NCBI RefSeq assembly: GCF_014196495.1
Contig: NZ_JACIDT010000029.1
Location: 1-32,938, forward strand
Origin: Sphingobium jiangsuense
Lineage (GTDB): Bacteria; Pseudomonadota; Alphaproteobacteria; Sphingomonadales; Sphingomonadaceae
Direction of reading: 5' to 3'
DNA length: 32,938 nucleotides
Shown one piece after another: positions 22,388 through 31,208 of the stretch. Below the pieces are notes generated by a model that ran no database searches, was not told the DNA's origin, and was given only the letters and a program-made list of their open reading frames with translations. Each line of letters opens with the position of its first letter. Within the stretch, counting starts at the first letter, position 1. Both the position numbers and the translations under genes were made by a program.

Positions 22388-22431
22388 GCGGGGGCGAAGG
22401 GCCATCCCCACCCCAAACCGCCATTCCATGA

Positions 22432-24162
22432 CTATCGCGCCGCAGGAACGACCACGCCCTTTTCCCGCGCATAGGCATCCCAGTCGGCGACCAGTTCGCG
22501 CAGCTTTTCCGGCTCCCGCGCCGCGAGGTCCTTGCTCTCCGCCGGATCGACCGCGAGGTTGAACAGCTGCCATGTCCCTTCCGCGCCGCCGTCGCGAGAA
22601 TAGGCCCCGGCGGATTTCGGCAGATAGACCGCCTTCCAGTCCCCCTTGCGCAACGCGCGGCGGAAGAACAATTCGGTCCCGACCGGCTCGGACGGCTTGC
22701 GCACCTCGGCCGCCTCGTTCGCCAGCACCGGCACGATGCTCCTGCCCTGAATCGGCAGTATCTCGCGTCCCTTATAGGCGGCGGGCTGCGTCAGCCCGGC
22801 AAGGTCCAGCAGCGTCGGCGCGACGTCCGCGACATTCAGATAACCGCGCGCGATCCGGCGCCCGGCGACGCCGCGACCGGCGGCAAAGGCGGTGACGCGC
22901 GTGCCGCCTTCGGTCGGATAGCCCTTCACCAGCCAGGACGGGGAGCTGTTGGCCTGCGCCCAGCCCGCGCCATAGCCGACATAGGAGGTCGCCGTGCCGA
23001 TATTGCCGAGGCTGTTGTCGATGCCCAGCCTGCTGTTGCCGTTCTCGATCCCCCGCACCTGGAACGGCGCGTCAATCGTGTTTCCTTCCGGCCCGTTGTC
23101 GGACAGGAACAGGATCACCGTATCCTCATATTTGCCGAGGCGCTTCAGGGTTTCGACCACGCGGCCGACATTCTTGTCCATGCGGTCGACCATCGCCGCA
23201 TAGACCTCCATCTTGCGGGCCTCGATCGCCTTTTCCTCCGGCGAGAGCGATGCCCATGGCTTCACGCCTTCCCATTGATGCGGCTGGAGGTCGAGCGGGA
23301 CCAGCCCCAGTTCCTTCTGCCGGGCCAGCCGCGCGGCGCGCAGCGCCTCATAGCCCTCGTCATAACGGCCCTTGTAGCGGGCGATCACCTCCGCCGGGGC
23401 CTGCATCGGCCAGTGCGGGGCGGTGTAGGGCAGATAGGCGAAGAAGGGGCGGTCGTCCTTCGCGCCTTCCTCCAGGAATCCGATCAGCCGGTCGGTGAAA
23501 TAATCGGCGGAATAGCGGCCCCTGGGATAGCTGACGACCTTGCCGTTTTCCCGATAGGTCGGGGCGGCGTCATATTTGCGCCACGCCTTGTTCTGGTCCT
23601 CGCCGAAATGGTTGCCCAGCCCCTGCAACAGCGCATAGGAACGCTCGAACCCGCGCGCGGCCGGGCCGCGTTCCTCGGTCAGGCCCAGATGCCATTTGCC
23701 CGACATGACTGTGCGATAGCCGCCCTGATGCAGCAGTTCCGCGACCGAGGCGACCCGGTCGTTGAGATAGCCCTCATAGCCCGGCCGCCCGGCCGTGGCG
23801 GGGGTGAGGGCCTCGGCCATGGTGCCGATGCCCGCCTGATGATGATCCACCCCGCTCAGCAGCATGGCCCGCGTGGGCGAGCAGGTCGGCGCGGTGTGAA
23901 AGCCGGTGAAGCGCACGCCGCTCAGCGCGAGCGCATCGAGATTGGGCGTGTCGATCTCTCCGCCGAAGGCGCCGAGATCCGACCAGCCGAGGTCGTCCGC
24001 GACGATCAGCAGGAAATTGGGCCGCTGCGCCTGCTGATCGCGCGGGCCGGCAGGCGCGGTTTCCCCACCGGAAGCCGGTTGCGCGGAAACCTGCGCGGAA
24101 AGGGAGGCGGACAGCAGGCTCCCGGCCAGCAAGGCACCCAGAATCAACATTTTCTTCTTCAT
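22432..24162 (-). CDS. Arylsulfatase-type sulfatase, periplasmic
   Basis: This 576-aa type I sulfatase hydrolyses sulfate esters. A signal peptide covers about residues 1-28 ('MLILGALLAGSLLSASLSAQ'). The catalytic motif 'CSPTR' is complete: Cys94, which must be converted to formylglycine, Pro96 and Arg98. Metal ligands are in 'IVADDLGW' (Asp56, Asp57) and 'FLSDNGPEG', and 'SGKWHLGL' and 'PHWPMQAP' supply the active-site Lys and His. It resembles Pseudomonas AtsA in length and motif spacing. The ATG at 24162 follows GGGGAG. It diverges from a TonB receptor gene across a 204-bp region, a pairing that suggests uptake and desulfation of an organic sulfate. No formylglycine-generating enzyme is encoded in the window. 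Confidence 0.93.
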   Translation of the reverse strand: MKKKMLILGALLAGSLLSASLSAQVSAQPASGGETAPAGPRDQQAQRPNFLLIVADDLGWSDLGAFGGEIDTPNLDALALSGVRFTGFHTAPTCSPTRAMLLSGVDHHQAGIGTMAEALTPATAGRPGYEGYLNDRVASVAELLHQGGYRTVMSGKWHLGLTEERGPAARGFERSYALLQGLGNHFGEDQNKAWRKYDAAPTYRENGKVVSYPRGRYSADYFTDRLIGFLEEGAKDDRPFFAYLPYTAPHWPMQAPAEVIARYKGRYDEGYEALRAARLARQKELGLVPLDLQPHQWEGVKPWASLSPEEKAIEARKMEVYAAMVDRMDKNVGRVVETLKRLGKYEDTVILFLSDNGPEGNTIDAPFQVRGIENGNSRLGIDNSLGNIGTATSYVGYGAGWAQANSSPSWLVKGYPTEGGTRVTAFAAGRGVAGRRIARGYLNVADVAPTLLDLAGLTQPAAYKGREILPIQGRSIVPVLANEAAEVRKPSEPVGTELFFRRALRKGDWKAVYLPKSAGAYSRDGGAEGTWQLFNLAVDPAESKDLAAREPEKLRELVADWDAYAREKGVVVPAAR

Positions 24163-24366
24163 GATACTCCCCGAAAAAAGCCGCGAACCGGCCCGTGCGA
24201 ATTGACCCCCGAACATTGCCGAGGGAAAGGCCCCGCCCAAGAAAATTTATCTCTACTGTTATGATAGAAAATCTTCGTTGGCCTTGGACGACTCGATCTC
24301 TACCAATTCGCTTGAAATAAAAAGCCTGTTCGAAGGCATTGTTCGTCGCACCCAAAAGGGGATTTC

Positions 24367-26748
24367 ATGATCAGCTTCTCTCGTTCCGTTTCCGTGCTCC
24401 TGCTGTCGTCCGCGGCCGCCATCGCCACGCCCCTGTGGGCAAACGACGCGCCTTCCGCCGCGCCCGCCGATGCGGTGTCCGACGCCGATGCCGACTACAA
24501 CACCATCATCGTCAGCGCGCGCCGCCGGGATGAGAGCATCCAGGACGTGCCCGTCGCCGCCAACGCCTATGGCACGGAACAGCTGGCCGCCACCCGCACC
24601 TATAATCTGCGCGACCTGCAACAGCTGACCCCCAGCCTCGTCGTCACCGTCACCAACCCGCGCAACACCAGCATCAACATTCGCGGCCTGGGCAACAATG
24701 TGTCGGTCTATAATGACGGGCTGGAACCGGCGGTCGGCGTCTATGTCGATCAGGTCTATCTCGCCCGTCCGGGGCAGGCGGTGTTCGACCTCGCCGATAT
24801 CGAGCGGATCGAGGTGCTGCGCGGGCCGCAGGGCACGCTGTTCGGCAAGAACACCTCAGCGGGCGCGGTCGTCATCACCACCAAGCAGCCGACCTTCACC
24901 TTCGAGGGCGGCGGCGACGTCACCGTCGGCAATTATGATTTCCGCCAGATCCACGCCTATGTCAGCGGGCCGCTGGTCGCGGACACGCTCGCCGCGCGCC
25001 TCTATGTCGCCAAGACCGACCGCGACGGCTATGTCACCAACCGCTATGACGGCGCGAAAACGCAGGATTATCACGATTTCGGGCTGCGCGGGCAGTTGCT
25101 GTTCACACCCGGCGAGAATTTCAAGCTGCGCCTGATCGGCGATTATGCGCGCCAGCGCTCGAAGACCGCCGCCGCCGTGCTGACCGGCGTGATCTCGGCC
25201 TATGACAACGGCGCCGCCTTCCCGAACAACTATGCCGCCCGCGCCGCGCGGCTGGGCTACACCCCCGTGCCCATCGATCCGGGCGCGCGCGTCGTCGACG
25301 TCAACGCCGATCCGCGCTACAAGATGTCGCAGGGCGGCATCACCGCCATCGCCGACCTCACCATCCCCGGCCACACGCTGACCTCGGTGACGTCGTGGCG
25401 CGCGTGGAACTGGTATCCGCACAATGACGGCGACAGCACCCCGCTCGACGCCGGAACGGATTTCCACCAGAGCAACGAACAGCGCCAGTTCAGCCAGGAA
25501 CTGCGCATCGCCTCGGAAGGCACGCGCGCGGTCGATTATGTCGCGGGCCTCTATTATCTGTGGCAGAAGATCGATGCCGAGGCGCTCAACGCCTATGGCA
25601 GCCGCGCCGCCGACTGGTTCCTCGCGCCCAGCACCGACCCGGTCACCGGCGCGGCCGCGCTCAACGGCTACACCATCGTCGGCCGGTCGAAGCCGGTCAC
25701 CAACAGCTATGCCGCCTTCGCCCAGGCGATCTGGCACATCACCCCGACGCTCGACCTCACCACGGGCCTGCGCTACACCTATGAAACCAAGACGGGCTGG
25801 TTCGACCAGACGGTCAGCGGCGCCAGCCTCGACGGGCTGACGGAGCAGCAGCGCACCGACGCGCTCGCCATTCGCGCCCGCTATGGCGCGGCCAATTATT
25901 TCGCGGCGGAAACTAGGGAAGGCCGCCTGTCCGGGCAGGTCACGCTGGCGTGGAAGGTGACGCCCGACGCGCTTCTCTACGCGACCTACGGCCGGGGCAA
26001 CAAGTTCGGCGGCCTCAACCTCGCCAATATCGTGACGACCGGCCCCTATGCCGCCAATCCGGTGATCAAGCCGGAGACGATCGACAGCTATGAAATCGGC
26101 CTCAAGACCGGCTGGTGGGGCAACCGCCTGACCGCCAATTTCGCGGGCTTCTGGACCGACGACAGCGGCTATCAGACCACCGTGGTCGATGTCGACCGCA
26201 ACAACATCTCCTTCTTCACCAATGTCGGCAAGGTCCGCACGCGCGGTTTCGAGGCGGACTTGCGGGCCGCGCCCGCCCAATGGCTCTCGCTCTACGCCTC
26301 GGCGACCTATACCGACGCCGAATATGTGAGCTATTCGACCGCGCCCTGCCCGATCGAGATAACCGGCCAAACCTCATGCAACCTCGACGGCGCGCGGCTG
26401 CCGGGCGTGTCGAAATGGGCGGCGTCGGCCGGCGGCGAGGCGCGCAAGGCGGTCGGGTCGGTGTTCGGCGCGGACAGCGAACTCTATGCCGGGGCCGATT
26501 ACAGCTACCGCTCCAACTACTACACCACCGCCAGCCTTTCGCGCTATTCGCTCATCCCCGGCTATTCGCTGGTCAATGCGCGGATCGGCATCCGGGCGCT
26601 CGATGGCCGGGTCGACCTTCAGCTCTGGGGCCGCAACCTGTTGGACAAGGATTATTTCCTGTCCCTCTCGGCGGGCAATACCGGCGCGGTCACCGGCACG
26701 CTGGGCGACCCGCGCACCTACGGCCTGACCGTCAAGACGCGCTTCTGA
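24367..26748 (+). CDS. TonB-dependent outer-membrane receptor (793 aa), divergent from sulfatase
   Basis: This complete receptor has a signal peptide (about 1-26, ending 'ATPLWA'), a TonB-box-like 'NTIIVSARR', a plug with 'INIRGLGNN' and 'IERIEVLRGPQGTLFGKN', and a long barrel ending in 'VKTRF'. AAGGGGATTTC precedes the ATG at 24367. The 'EVLRGPQGTLFGKNTSAGAV' style is typical of the large sphingomonad family of receptors for organic substrates rather than siderophores. With the divergent sulfatase it may import a sulfate ester; the actual ligand is unknown. Transport depends on TonB/ExbBD encoded elsewhere. The heme oxygenase gene follows on the same strand after 125 bases but has its own promoter-operator. 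Confidence 0.93.
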   Translation: MISFSRSVSVLLLSSAAAIATPLWANDAPSAAPADAVSDADADYNTIIVSARRRDESIQDVPVAANAYGTEQLAATRTYNLRDLQQLTPSLVVTVTNPRNTSINIRGLGNNVSVYNDGLEPAVGVYVDQVYLARPGQAVFDLADIERIEVLRGPQGTLFGKNTSAGAVVITTKQPTFTFEGGGDVTVGNYDFRQIHAYVSGPLVADTLAARLYVAKTDRDGYVTNRYDGAKTQDYHDFGLRGQLLFTPGENFKLRLIGDYARQRSKTAAAVLTGVISAYDNGAAFPNNYAARAARLGYTPVPIDPGARVVDVNADPRYKMSQGGITAIADLTIPGHTLTSVTSWRAWNWYPHNDGDSTPLDAGTDFHQSNEQRQFSQELRIASEGTRAVDYVAGLYYLWQKIDAEALNAYGSRAADWFLAPSTDPVTGAAALNGYTIVGRSKPVTNSYAAFAQAIWHITPTLDLTTGLRYTYETKTGWFDQTVSGASLDGLTEQQRTDALAIRARYGAANYFAAETREGRLSGQVTLAWKVTPDALLYATYGRGNKFGGLNLANIVTTGPYAANPVIKPETIDSYEIGLKTGWWGNRLTANFAGFWTDDSGYQTTVVDVDRNNISFFTNVGKVRTRGFEADLRAAPAQWLSLYASATYTDAEYVSYSTAPCPIEITGQTSCNLDGARLPGVSKWAASAGGEARKAVGSVFGADSELYAGADYSYRSNYYTTASLSRYSLIPGYSLVNARIGIRALDGRVDLQLWGRNLLDKDYFLSLSAGNTGAVTGTLGDPRTYGLTVKTRF

Positions 26749-26757
26749 CGAGAAGCA

Positions 26758-26785
26758 GGCGGGACCGGATGCGACCGGCCCCGCC
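26758..26785 (+). terminator. Hairpin after the TonB receptor gene
   Basis: GGCGGG-A-CCGG (26758-26768) pairs with CCGG-C-CCCGCC (26775-26785), with one A/C mismatch and a 6-base loop, starting 10 bases after the receptor stop. There is no T-tract. It resembles the hairpin at 22251 in build and probably separates receptor and hemO transcripts. Confidence 0.5.
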
Positions 26786-26821
26786 CTCACCCCGGACGGA
26801 CGCCTTCCGGCGCGGCATTCA

Positions 26822-26850
26822 TTGCGAGCCGTTCGCAAAAATGCTATGGC
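26822..26850 (+). promoter_or_regulatory. hemO promoter with TTGCGA-N5-TCGCAA operator
   Basis: TTGCGA (26822-26827) and TCGCAA (26833-26838) form the same dyad as before entC. TTGCGA also serves as a plausible -35 box, 17 bases before TATGGC (26845-26850) as -10. A repressor on the dyad would cover the -35 and spacer. Iron control is inferred from the gene and from the shared motif. Confidence 0.6.
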
Positions 26851-26873
26851 CATGGCCGACGAAAGGACGGATC

Positions 26874-27467
26874 ATGACCACCCAGACCCTCGACCCCTCG
26901 CGAGCCGGAAGGCTGAAGGCGCTGACCCATGAGGTCCACGACCGGCTGGACCGGTCGATCATGGCCACCGCCTCCTTCGCCAGCGTGGAAGGCTATGCGC
27001 GGTTCGTACAGGTGCAATATCTGTTCCACCGGGATATTGAGGCGCTTTATGACGATGCCCGCCTTCAGGCGCTGTTCCCCGGACTCGCCGGGCGCAAGCG
27101 GCTGGGGCTGATCGCGGCGGACCTCGCCGATCTGGGCGTGCCCCTGCCCGCTGGCGAGAGCGGCCGCGCCTTCGCGCCCGGCACGCCGCCGGATATCGCC
27201 ACCGCGCTGGGCTGGCTCTATGTCGCGGAAGGCTCCACCATGGGGGCCGCGCTGCTGCGCAAGGAGGCGGCGAAGCTCGGCCTTTCCGACGATCATGGCG
27301 CGCGGCATCTGGCCCCGGCGCCCGAAGGACCGGCCGCCCATTGGCGCGCCTTCACCGCGCAGCTGGACGCAGCCCCGCTGCCGCCGGAAGAGGAAGAGCG
27401 GGTGAGCGCGGGCGCCCATGCGGCCTTCGCCCGTGTGCAGGCCCATGCCGACTCCCATCTGGGCTGA
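26874..27467 (+). CDS. hemO: Heme oxygenase, HemO/PigA type
   Basis: This 197-aa enzyme opens the heme ring, giving biliverdin, CO and free iron. It aligns along its length with Neisseria HemO: the proximal heme ligand His22 in 'THEVHDRLD' corresponds to HemO His23. The distal helix 'GWLYVAEGSTMGAALL' and the block 'GARHLAPAPEGPAAHWRAF' are strongly conserved. The ATG at 26874 follows AAGGA; an in-frame ATG at 26841 would place the start inside the promoter. It is cytoplasmic. There is no heme transporter or bacteriophytochrome gene beside it, so supply of heme comes from elsewhere, unless the ABC importer at 849-2707 carries heme. The dyad upstream links it to the iron genes. Confidence 0.93.
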   Translation: MTTQTLDPSRAGRLKALTHEVHDRLDRSIMATASFASVEGYARFVQVQYLFHRDIEALYDDARLQALFPGLAGRKRLGLIAADLADLGVPLPAGESGRAFAPGTPPDIATALGWLYVAEGSTMGAALLRKEAAKLGLSDDHGARHLAPAPEGPAAHWRAFTAQLDAAPLPPEEEERVSAGAHAAFARVQAHADSHLG

Positions 27468-27484
27468 TCCCGACCGGCCCGGCG

Positions 27485-27690
27485 TCAGTCGCCGTCGCCA
27501 TTGACGAGCGCGGCGATGCGCTCCAGTTCCTCGCGCGCGGCGGGCGGGGGAATGGTCTCCACGACGCGGACAGGAGACGGTCCGCCAACTCGGCGCGCAG
27601 CGCGCGGGTGAAGCTGTGAAGGCGGCGTCGAGCATACCGGCGCCGACAATATAGAACCGACGCGCAGCTTCATCGCCGGCTGGTGCCGGG
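27485..27690 (-). pseudogene. Possible decayed gene remnant (frameshifted C-terminus)
   Basis: Read on the minus strand, pieces in three frames join into a sensible protein end: 'RRFYIVGAGMLDAAF', then 'HSFTRALRAELADRLLS', then 'VRVVETIPPPAAREELERI' and 'AALVNGDGD' before the TGA at 27485. At least two small indels would be needed. Codon-like GC periodicity is present, yet no single frame is convincing. I do not recognise the family. The intact 62-aa frame (27485-27673) alone could be a small hypothetical gene, but it looks like a composite of the tail with out-of-frame sequence. Confidence 0.35.
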
Positions 27691-27727
27691 CGCGGCTGTG
27701 ACCGGATAGCGGCGATCGTTCAATCCA

Positions 27728-28579
27728 TCACCCGTTGACGATGATCCCGCCATTGGGGTGCAGCACCTGTCCGGACATGTAGCTCGCGTCCTCGCAGGCG
27801 AGGAAGAGGAAGGACGGCGCCACCTCATTGGGCTGGCCGGGGCGGCCCATCGGCGTGTTCTTGCCGAAATCCTCCAGCTTTTCCGGGCTGGCCCCGCCGC
27901 AGGGGTTGAGCGGCGTCCAGATCGGCCCCGGCGCGACGGCGTTGACGCGGATGCCCTCCCCCACCAGATTTTCCGACAGCGACCAGGTGAAGGCGGTGAT
28001 CGCGCCCTTGGTGGCGCTGTAGTCGAGCAGCTCCTTCGACCCCTGATACATGGTGACGGAGGTGCAGTTGATGATCGCCGCGCCAGCCTTCAGATGCGGG
28101 CGGGCAGCCTGCACCAGATAGAACATCGCGAAGATGTTGGTCTGGAAGGTGCGCTTCAGCTGCTCCTCGGTGATGTCGGTGATGTCCTTGTCCGGGTGCT
28201 GCTCGCCCGCATTGTTGACGAGGATATCGATCCGCCCGAACGCGTCCATCGTTTCCCGCACCACCTGCTCGCACGCCTCGCGCGAGCCGAGATCGGCGCG
28301 GATGGCGATGGCGCGGCGGCCCTCCGCCTCGACGATGCGCTTCGTTTCGGCGGCGTCGTCATCCTCCAGCAGATAGGCGATGGCGATATCCGCCCCCTCA
28401 CGCGCATAGAGGGCGGCGACGGCGCGGCCGATGCCGCTGTCCCCGCCGGTGACGATCGCCACCTTCCCTTCCAGCCGCCCCGATCCGGGATAGCGGGGCT
28501 GCCATTCCGGCTTGGGCTCCAGCTTGCTCTCATGGCCGGGCAGCGCGTCTTCCTTCAGCTTTCCGATCATCTCGGTCAT
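27728..28579 (-). CDS. Short-chain dehydrogenase, general-stress type (YghA/GsiB-like)
   Basis: This 283-aa SDR has a 35-residue N-terminal extension with the family-typical 'PGHESKLEPKPEWQPRYPG'. The cofactor motif is 'AIVTGGDSGIGRAVA', followed by 'ILVNNAGEQHP', catalytic Ser in 'INCTSVTMYQ' and YxxxK in 'DYSATKGAI'. It ends 'MSGQVLHPNGGIIVNG'. Such SDRs (E. coli YghA, Bacillus YdaD/YhdF) are stress-induced oxidoreductases of ill-defined substrate. The ATG at 28579 follows AAGGAG. A CGAAC-N16-CGTT element (28601-28625) fits an EcfG promoter. It follows ligD on the same strand after 103 bases and may be partly co-transcribed with it. Confidence 0.92.
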   Translation of the reverse strand: MTEMIGKLKEDALPGHESKLEPKPEWQPRYPGSGRLEGKVAIVTGGDSGIGRAVAALYAREGADIAIAYLLEDDDAAETKRIVEAEGRRAIAIRADLGSREACEQVVRETMDAFGRIDILVNNAGEQHPDKDITDITEEQLKRTFQTNIFAMFYLVQAARPHLKAGAAIINCTSVTMYQGSKELLDYSATKGAITAFTWSLSENLVGEGIRVNAVAPGPIWTPLNPCGGASPEKLEDFGKNTPMGRPGQPNEVAPSFLFLACEDASYMSGQVLHPNGGIIVNG

Positions 28580-28600
28580 CGGCTTTCTCCTTTTCCGCTC

Positions 28601-28625
28601 AACGAGGGAGAGGGCGCAAAGTTCG
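28601..28625 (-). promoter_or_regulatory. Candidate EcfG (general stress sigma) promoter of the SDR gene
   Basis: On the minus strand CGAAC (28625-28621) is followed after 16 bases by CGTT (28604-28601). The alphaproteobacterial EcfG consensus is GGAAC-N16/17-CGTT, so one base differs. The -10 is 21 bases before the ATG, leaving a short leader with AAGGAG. Confidence 0.5.
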
Positions 28626-28682
28626 CCCCGGATCGTCACGCCTCGTCGCATCGCCGCCACGGCCGGATGACACCGGCCGGCG

Positions 28683-31208
28683 TCAGATATCCGGCAGCGT
28701 CTGCGCCGCAAAGCCCCAGCCCTTGAGCTGCCCGGCCCGGTCGATCAGCCGCTCCGCATCCTCGATCGAGAAGGGATGCGCGTCCTTCACGTCCTCCAGC
28801 TCGTCCCAGCCCATCGGCACGGCGACCGGCGCGCCGGCGCGGGCGCGGGCGGAATAGGGCAGGATCGCCGTGCTGCCGCGCTGGTTGCGCAGCCAGTCGA
28901 TGAAGATGCGCCCCTTGCGCTTGGCCTTGCTCATCGTCGCGACGAAACGCTCCGGCTCTGCGGTGCTCAGCGCCTCCGCGAACCGATGGGCGAAATCCTT
29001 GTGCGTTTCCCAGTCATGGCCGGGCGTCAGCGGCACCACCACATGCACGCCCTTGCCGCCCGACAGCATCGCGAAGGAGACGAGGCCGATATCGCCCAGC
29101 CGGTCGCGAATGTCGCGCGCCGCCCGCTTCACCTCGTCGAAGCCCAGCCCTTCGTCCGGGTCGAGGTCGAAGATCATCCGGTCGGGCCGCTCCACCGCGT
29201 CGGCGCGGCTGCCCCAGGCGTGAAACTCGATCGTGCCCATCTGCACGCAGGCGAGCAGGCCGTCGGCATCCTCGATATAGATATAGTCCTCGACCCCACC
29301 GTCCTTCTCCTTCACCGGCACATGGTGCACATGCGGGCCGAAGGCGCCGCTGTCATGCTTCTGGAAGAAGCATTTGCGCGCCCGCCCCTGCGGGCAGCGG
29401 ACGAGGCTGATCGGGCGGTTGGCGGCAAAGGGCAGCATCAGCGGCGCAAGGCGCGCATAATAATCGGCGAGATCGCCCTTGGTCTGCCCGCTGTCGGGAA
29501 AGAGCACGCGGTCGCGATTGGTGATTTTGATCGCACTTTCGGGCGCGGGCGCGGGCTCCGCCCGTTCCGGCGTCACCGCTTCCGGCTTCTTGTCGGCGCG
29601 CAGGCCGATGAAGCTGCCATGGCGCACCCGCCCGTCGCCGGTGAATTCGGAAAAGGCGACCTCCGCCACCAGCTTCGGCCTGATCCAGCGGGCGCCGCGC
29701 GCCTCGGCGCGGGGCACCTGCGCGGGGGCCTTGTCCGTCGCCAGCGGCGCCATCGCCTCGGCCAGCTGCTCCATCGCGGCAAGGTCGAAGCCCGTTCCCA
29801 CCTTGCCCTTGTAGACCAGCGCGCCGTCCTCATATTGCGCCAGCAGCAGCGAGCGGAACGCCCGCCCCCGCGCACTGCTCTTCGCCCAGCCGATGAGCAC
29901 GAATTCCTGCCTGTTGATGCATTTGACCTTCACCCAGCTCTTGCCGCGCCCGTTGCGATAGGGCGCATCGACCCGCTTGGAGATGATGCCCTCCTGCCCC
30001 GCCCCGCACATCGAGCGGTAGAGCGTCTCGCCCGCGCCGATGATATGATCGGCGACATGGATCGGCGGGCTGGCCCCCTGCATCAGCGCCTCCAGCCTTT
30101 CCTTGCGCTCTATGAGGCCGAGCGGCTTTAAGTCCATGCCTTCCAGCACCAGCAGGTCGAAGGCGAAGAAGTGGAAGGGCGTGTCCTCCCGCTGTTCGCC
30201 ATGGCCGCGTTTCAGCACGGCCTGAAGCGCGGAAAAGCTGGGGTTGCCGTCCGGCCCAAAGGCGACGATCTCGCCATCGATCAGCGCGGCGGGCAGGTCG
30301 AGCGCGGCGATCGCGCGGACAAGCGGGCCGAATTTCTCCGTCCAGTCGAGGCCGTTGCGGGTGAATATCCGCACCTTGCCGCCCGACACCGCCACCAGCG
30401 CGCGATAGCCGTCGAACTTGATCTCATGCAGCCAGCCATTGCCGTCGGGTACGCTGTCCACCAGCGTCGCAAGCTGCGGGGCGGAGAAATCGGGTAAGGC
30501 GGCGGAAGGCGTGCGTGCCTTGCCCTTCGCTGCGCCGTTTCGGCCCCCGCTGCGCGCATTATGCCGCCGCGCCGCCTCCATCTTCGCGGCGAAGTCCTCC
30601 CCGCTTGCTCCGGCAAGCGATTGCGCGCCTTCCGGATCGGCGGCGATCTCGGCCATCGAGCGGCCCGTCAGCACGCTGGTCAGCGCCCGCTCGACCAGCA
30701 CGTCGCCCTCGCCCGCCTCCGCATCGTCGATCTTGCGCAGCAACCAGTTCTCGCGCTTCTCATGCGGCTTGCCCTTCATGCGGACGAGCAGCCATTCGCC
30801 CTTCATCCGCTCGCCGTGCAGCCGGAAATGGAGATGCCCCTCGCCCAGATCGTCGGCGCTCTTGCCCTCGACCGGTTCCCAGGTGCCGCGATCCCACAGC
30901 ATCACCGTGCCGCCGCCATATTCGCCCTTGGGGATGGTCCCCTCGAAATCGCCATAGTCGAGCGGATGATCCTCCGTCCGCACCGCCAGCCGCCGATCGG
31001 CGGGATCGATGCTCGGCCCCTTGGTCACCGCCCAGCTTTTGAGGACGCCGTCCACCTCCAGCCGGAAATCCCAATGCAACCGCGTCGCGTCATGCTTCTG
31101 CACGACGAAGCTGTTGCCGCCCGCCTTCCCCACCTTGCCCTTCGGCTCGCGCGTGCGGGAAAAATCCCGCTTCGCCTTATAGGGGGCAAGGGCGCCGCGG
31201 CTGGCCAT
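28683..31208 (-). CDS. ligD: Multifunctional ATP-dependent DNA ligase LigD (phosphoesterase-ligase-polymerase)
   Basis: This 841-aa protein repairs double-strand breaks with Ku by non-homologous end joining. Domain order is that of Pseudomonas LigD. A 3'-phosphoesterase (about 30-150) has 'FVVQKHDATRLHWDFRLE' and 'EGTIPKGEYGGG'. The ATP-dependent ligase (about 240-550) has nucleotidyl-acceptor Lys264 in 'EIKFDGYRAL' and 'IDGEIVAF'. The primase-polymerase (about 560-835) has the metal-binding 'IFDLDPDEGLGFD'. The Ala/Lys-rich linker at 210-240 separates the first two. The ATG at 31208 overlaps the MgtC-like gene stop by one base (TGATG). The gene is full length and intact, third in the ku operon. 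Confidence 0.97.
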   Translation of the reverse strand: MASRGALAPYKAKRDFSRTREPKGKVGKAGGNSFVVQKHDATRLHWDFRLEVDGVLKSWAVTKGPSIDPADRRLAVRTEDHPLDYGDFEGTIPKGEYGGGTVMLWDRGTWEPVEGKSADDLGEGHLHFRLHGERMKGEWLLVRMKGKPHEKRENWLLRKIDDAEAGEGDVLVERALTSVLTGRSMAEIAADPEGAQSLAGASGEDFAAKMEAARRHNARSGGRNGAAKGKARTPSAALPDFSAPQLATLVDSVPDGNGWLHEIKFDGYRALVAVSGGKVRIFTRNGLDWTEKFGPLVRAIAALDLPAALIDGEIVAFGPDGNPSFSALQAVLKRGHGEQREDTPFHFFAFDLLVLEGMDLKPLGLIERKERLEALMQGASPPIHVADHIIGAGETLYRSMCGAGQEGIISKRVDAPYRNGRGKSWVKVKCINRQEFVLIGWAKSSARGRAFRSLLLAQYEDGALVYKGKVGTGFDLAAMEQLAEAMAPLATDKAPAQVPRAEARGARWIRPKLVAEVAFSEFTGDGRVRHGSFIGLRADKKPEAVTPERAEPAPAPESAIKITNRDRVLFPDSGQTKGDLADYYARLAPLMLPFAANRPISLVRCPQGRARKCFFQKHDSGAFGPHVHHVPVKEKDGGVEDYIYIEDADGLLACVQMGTIEFHAWGSRADAVERPDRMIFDLDPDEGLGFDEVKRAARDIRDRLGDIGLVSFAMLSGGKGVHVVVPLTPGHDWETHKDFAHRFAEALSTAEPERFVATMSKAKRKGRIFIDWLRNQRGSTAILPYSARARAGAPVAVPMGWDELEDVKDAHPFSIEDAERLIDRAGQLKGWGFAAQTLPDI

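Noticed and set aside
19589..22474. A 961-codon + strand frame across TonB receptor and DUF2946 genes
   Set aside because: It runs antisense through two well-supported genes and has shadow-type composition.
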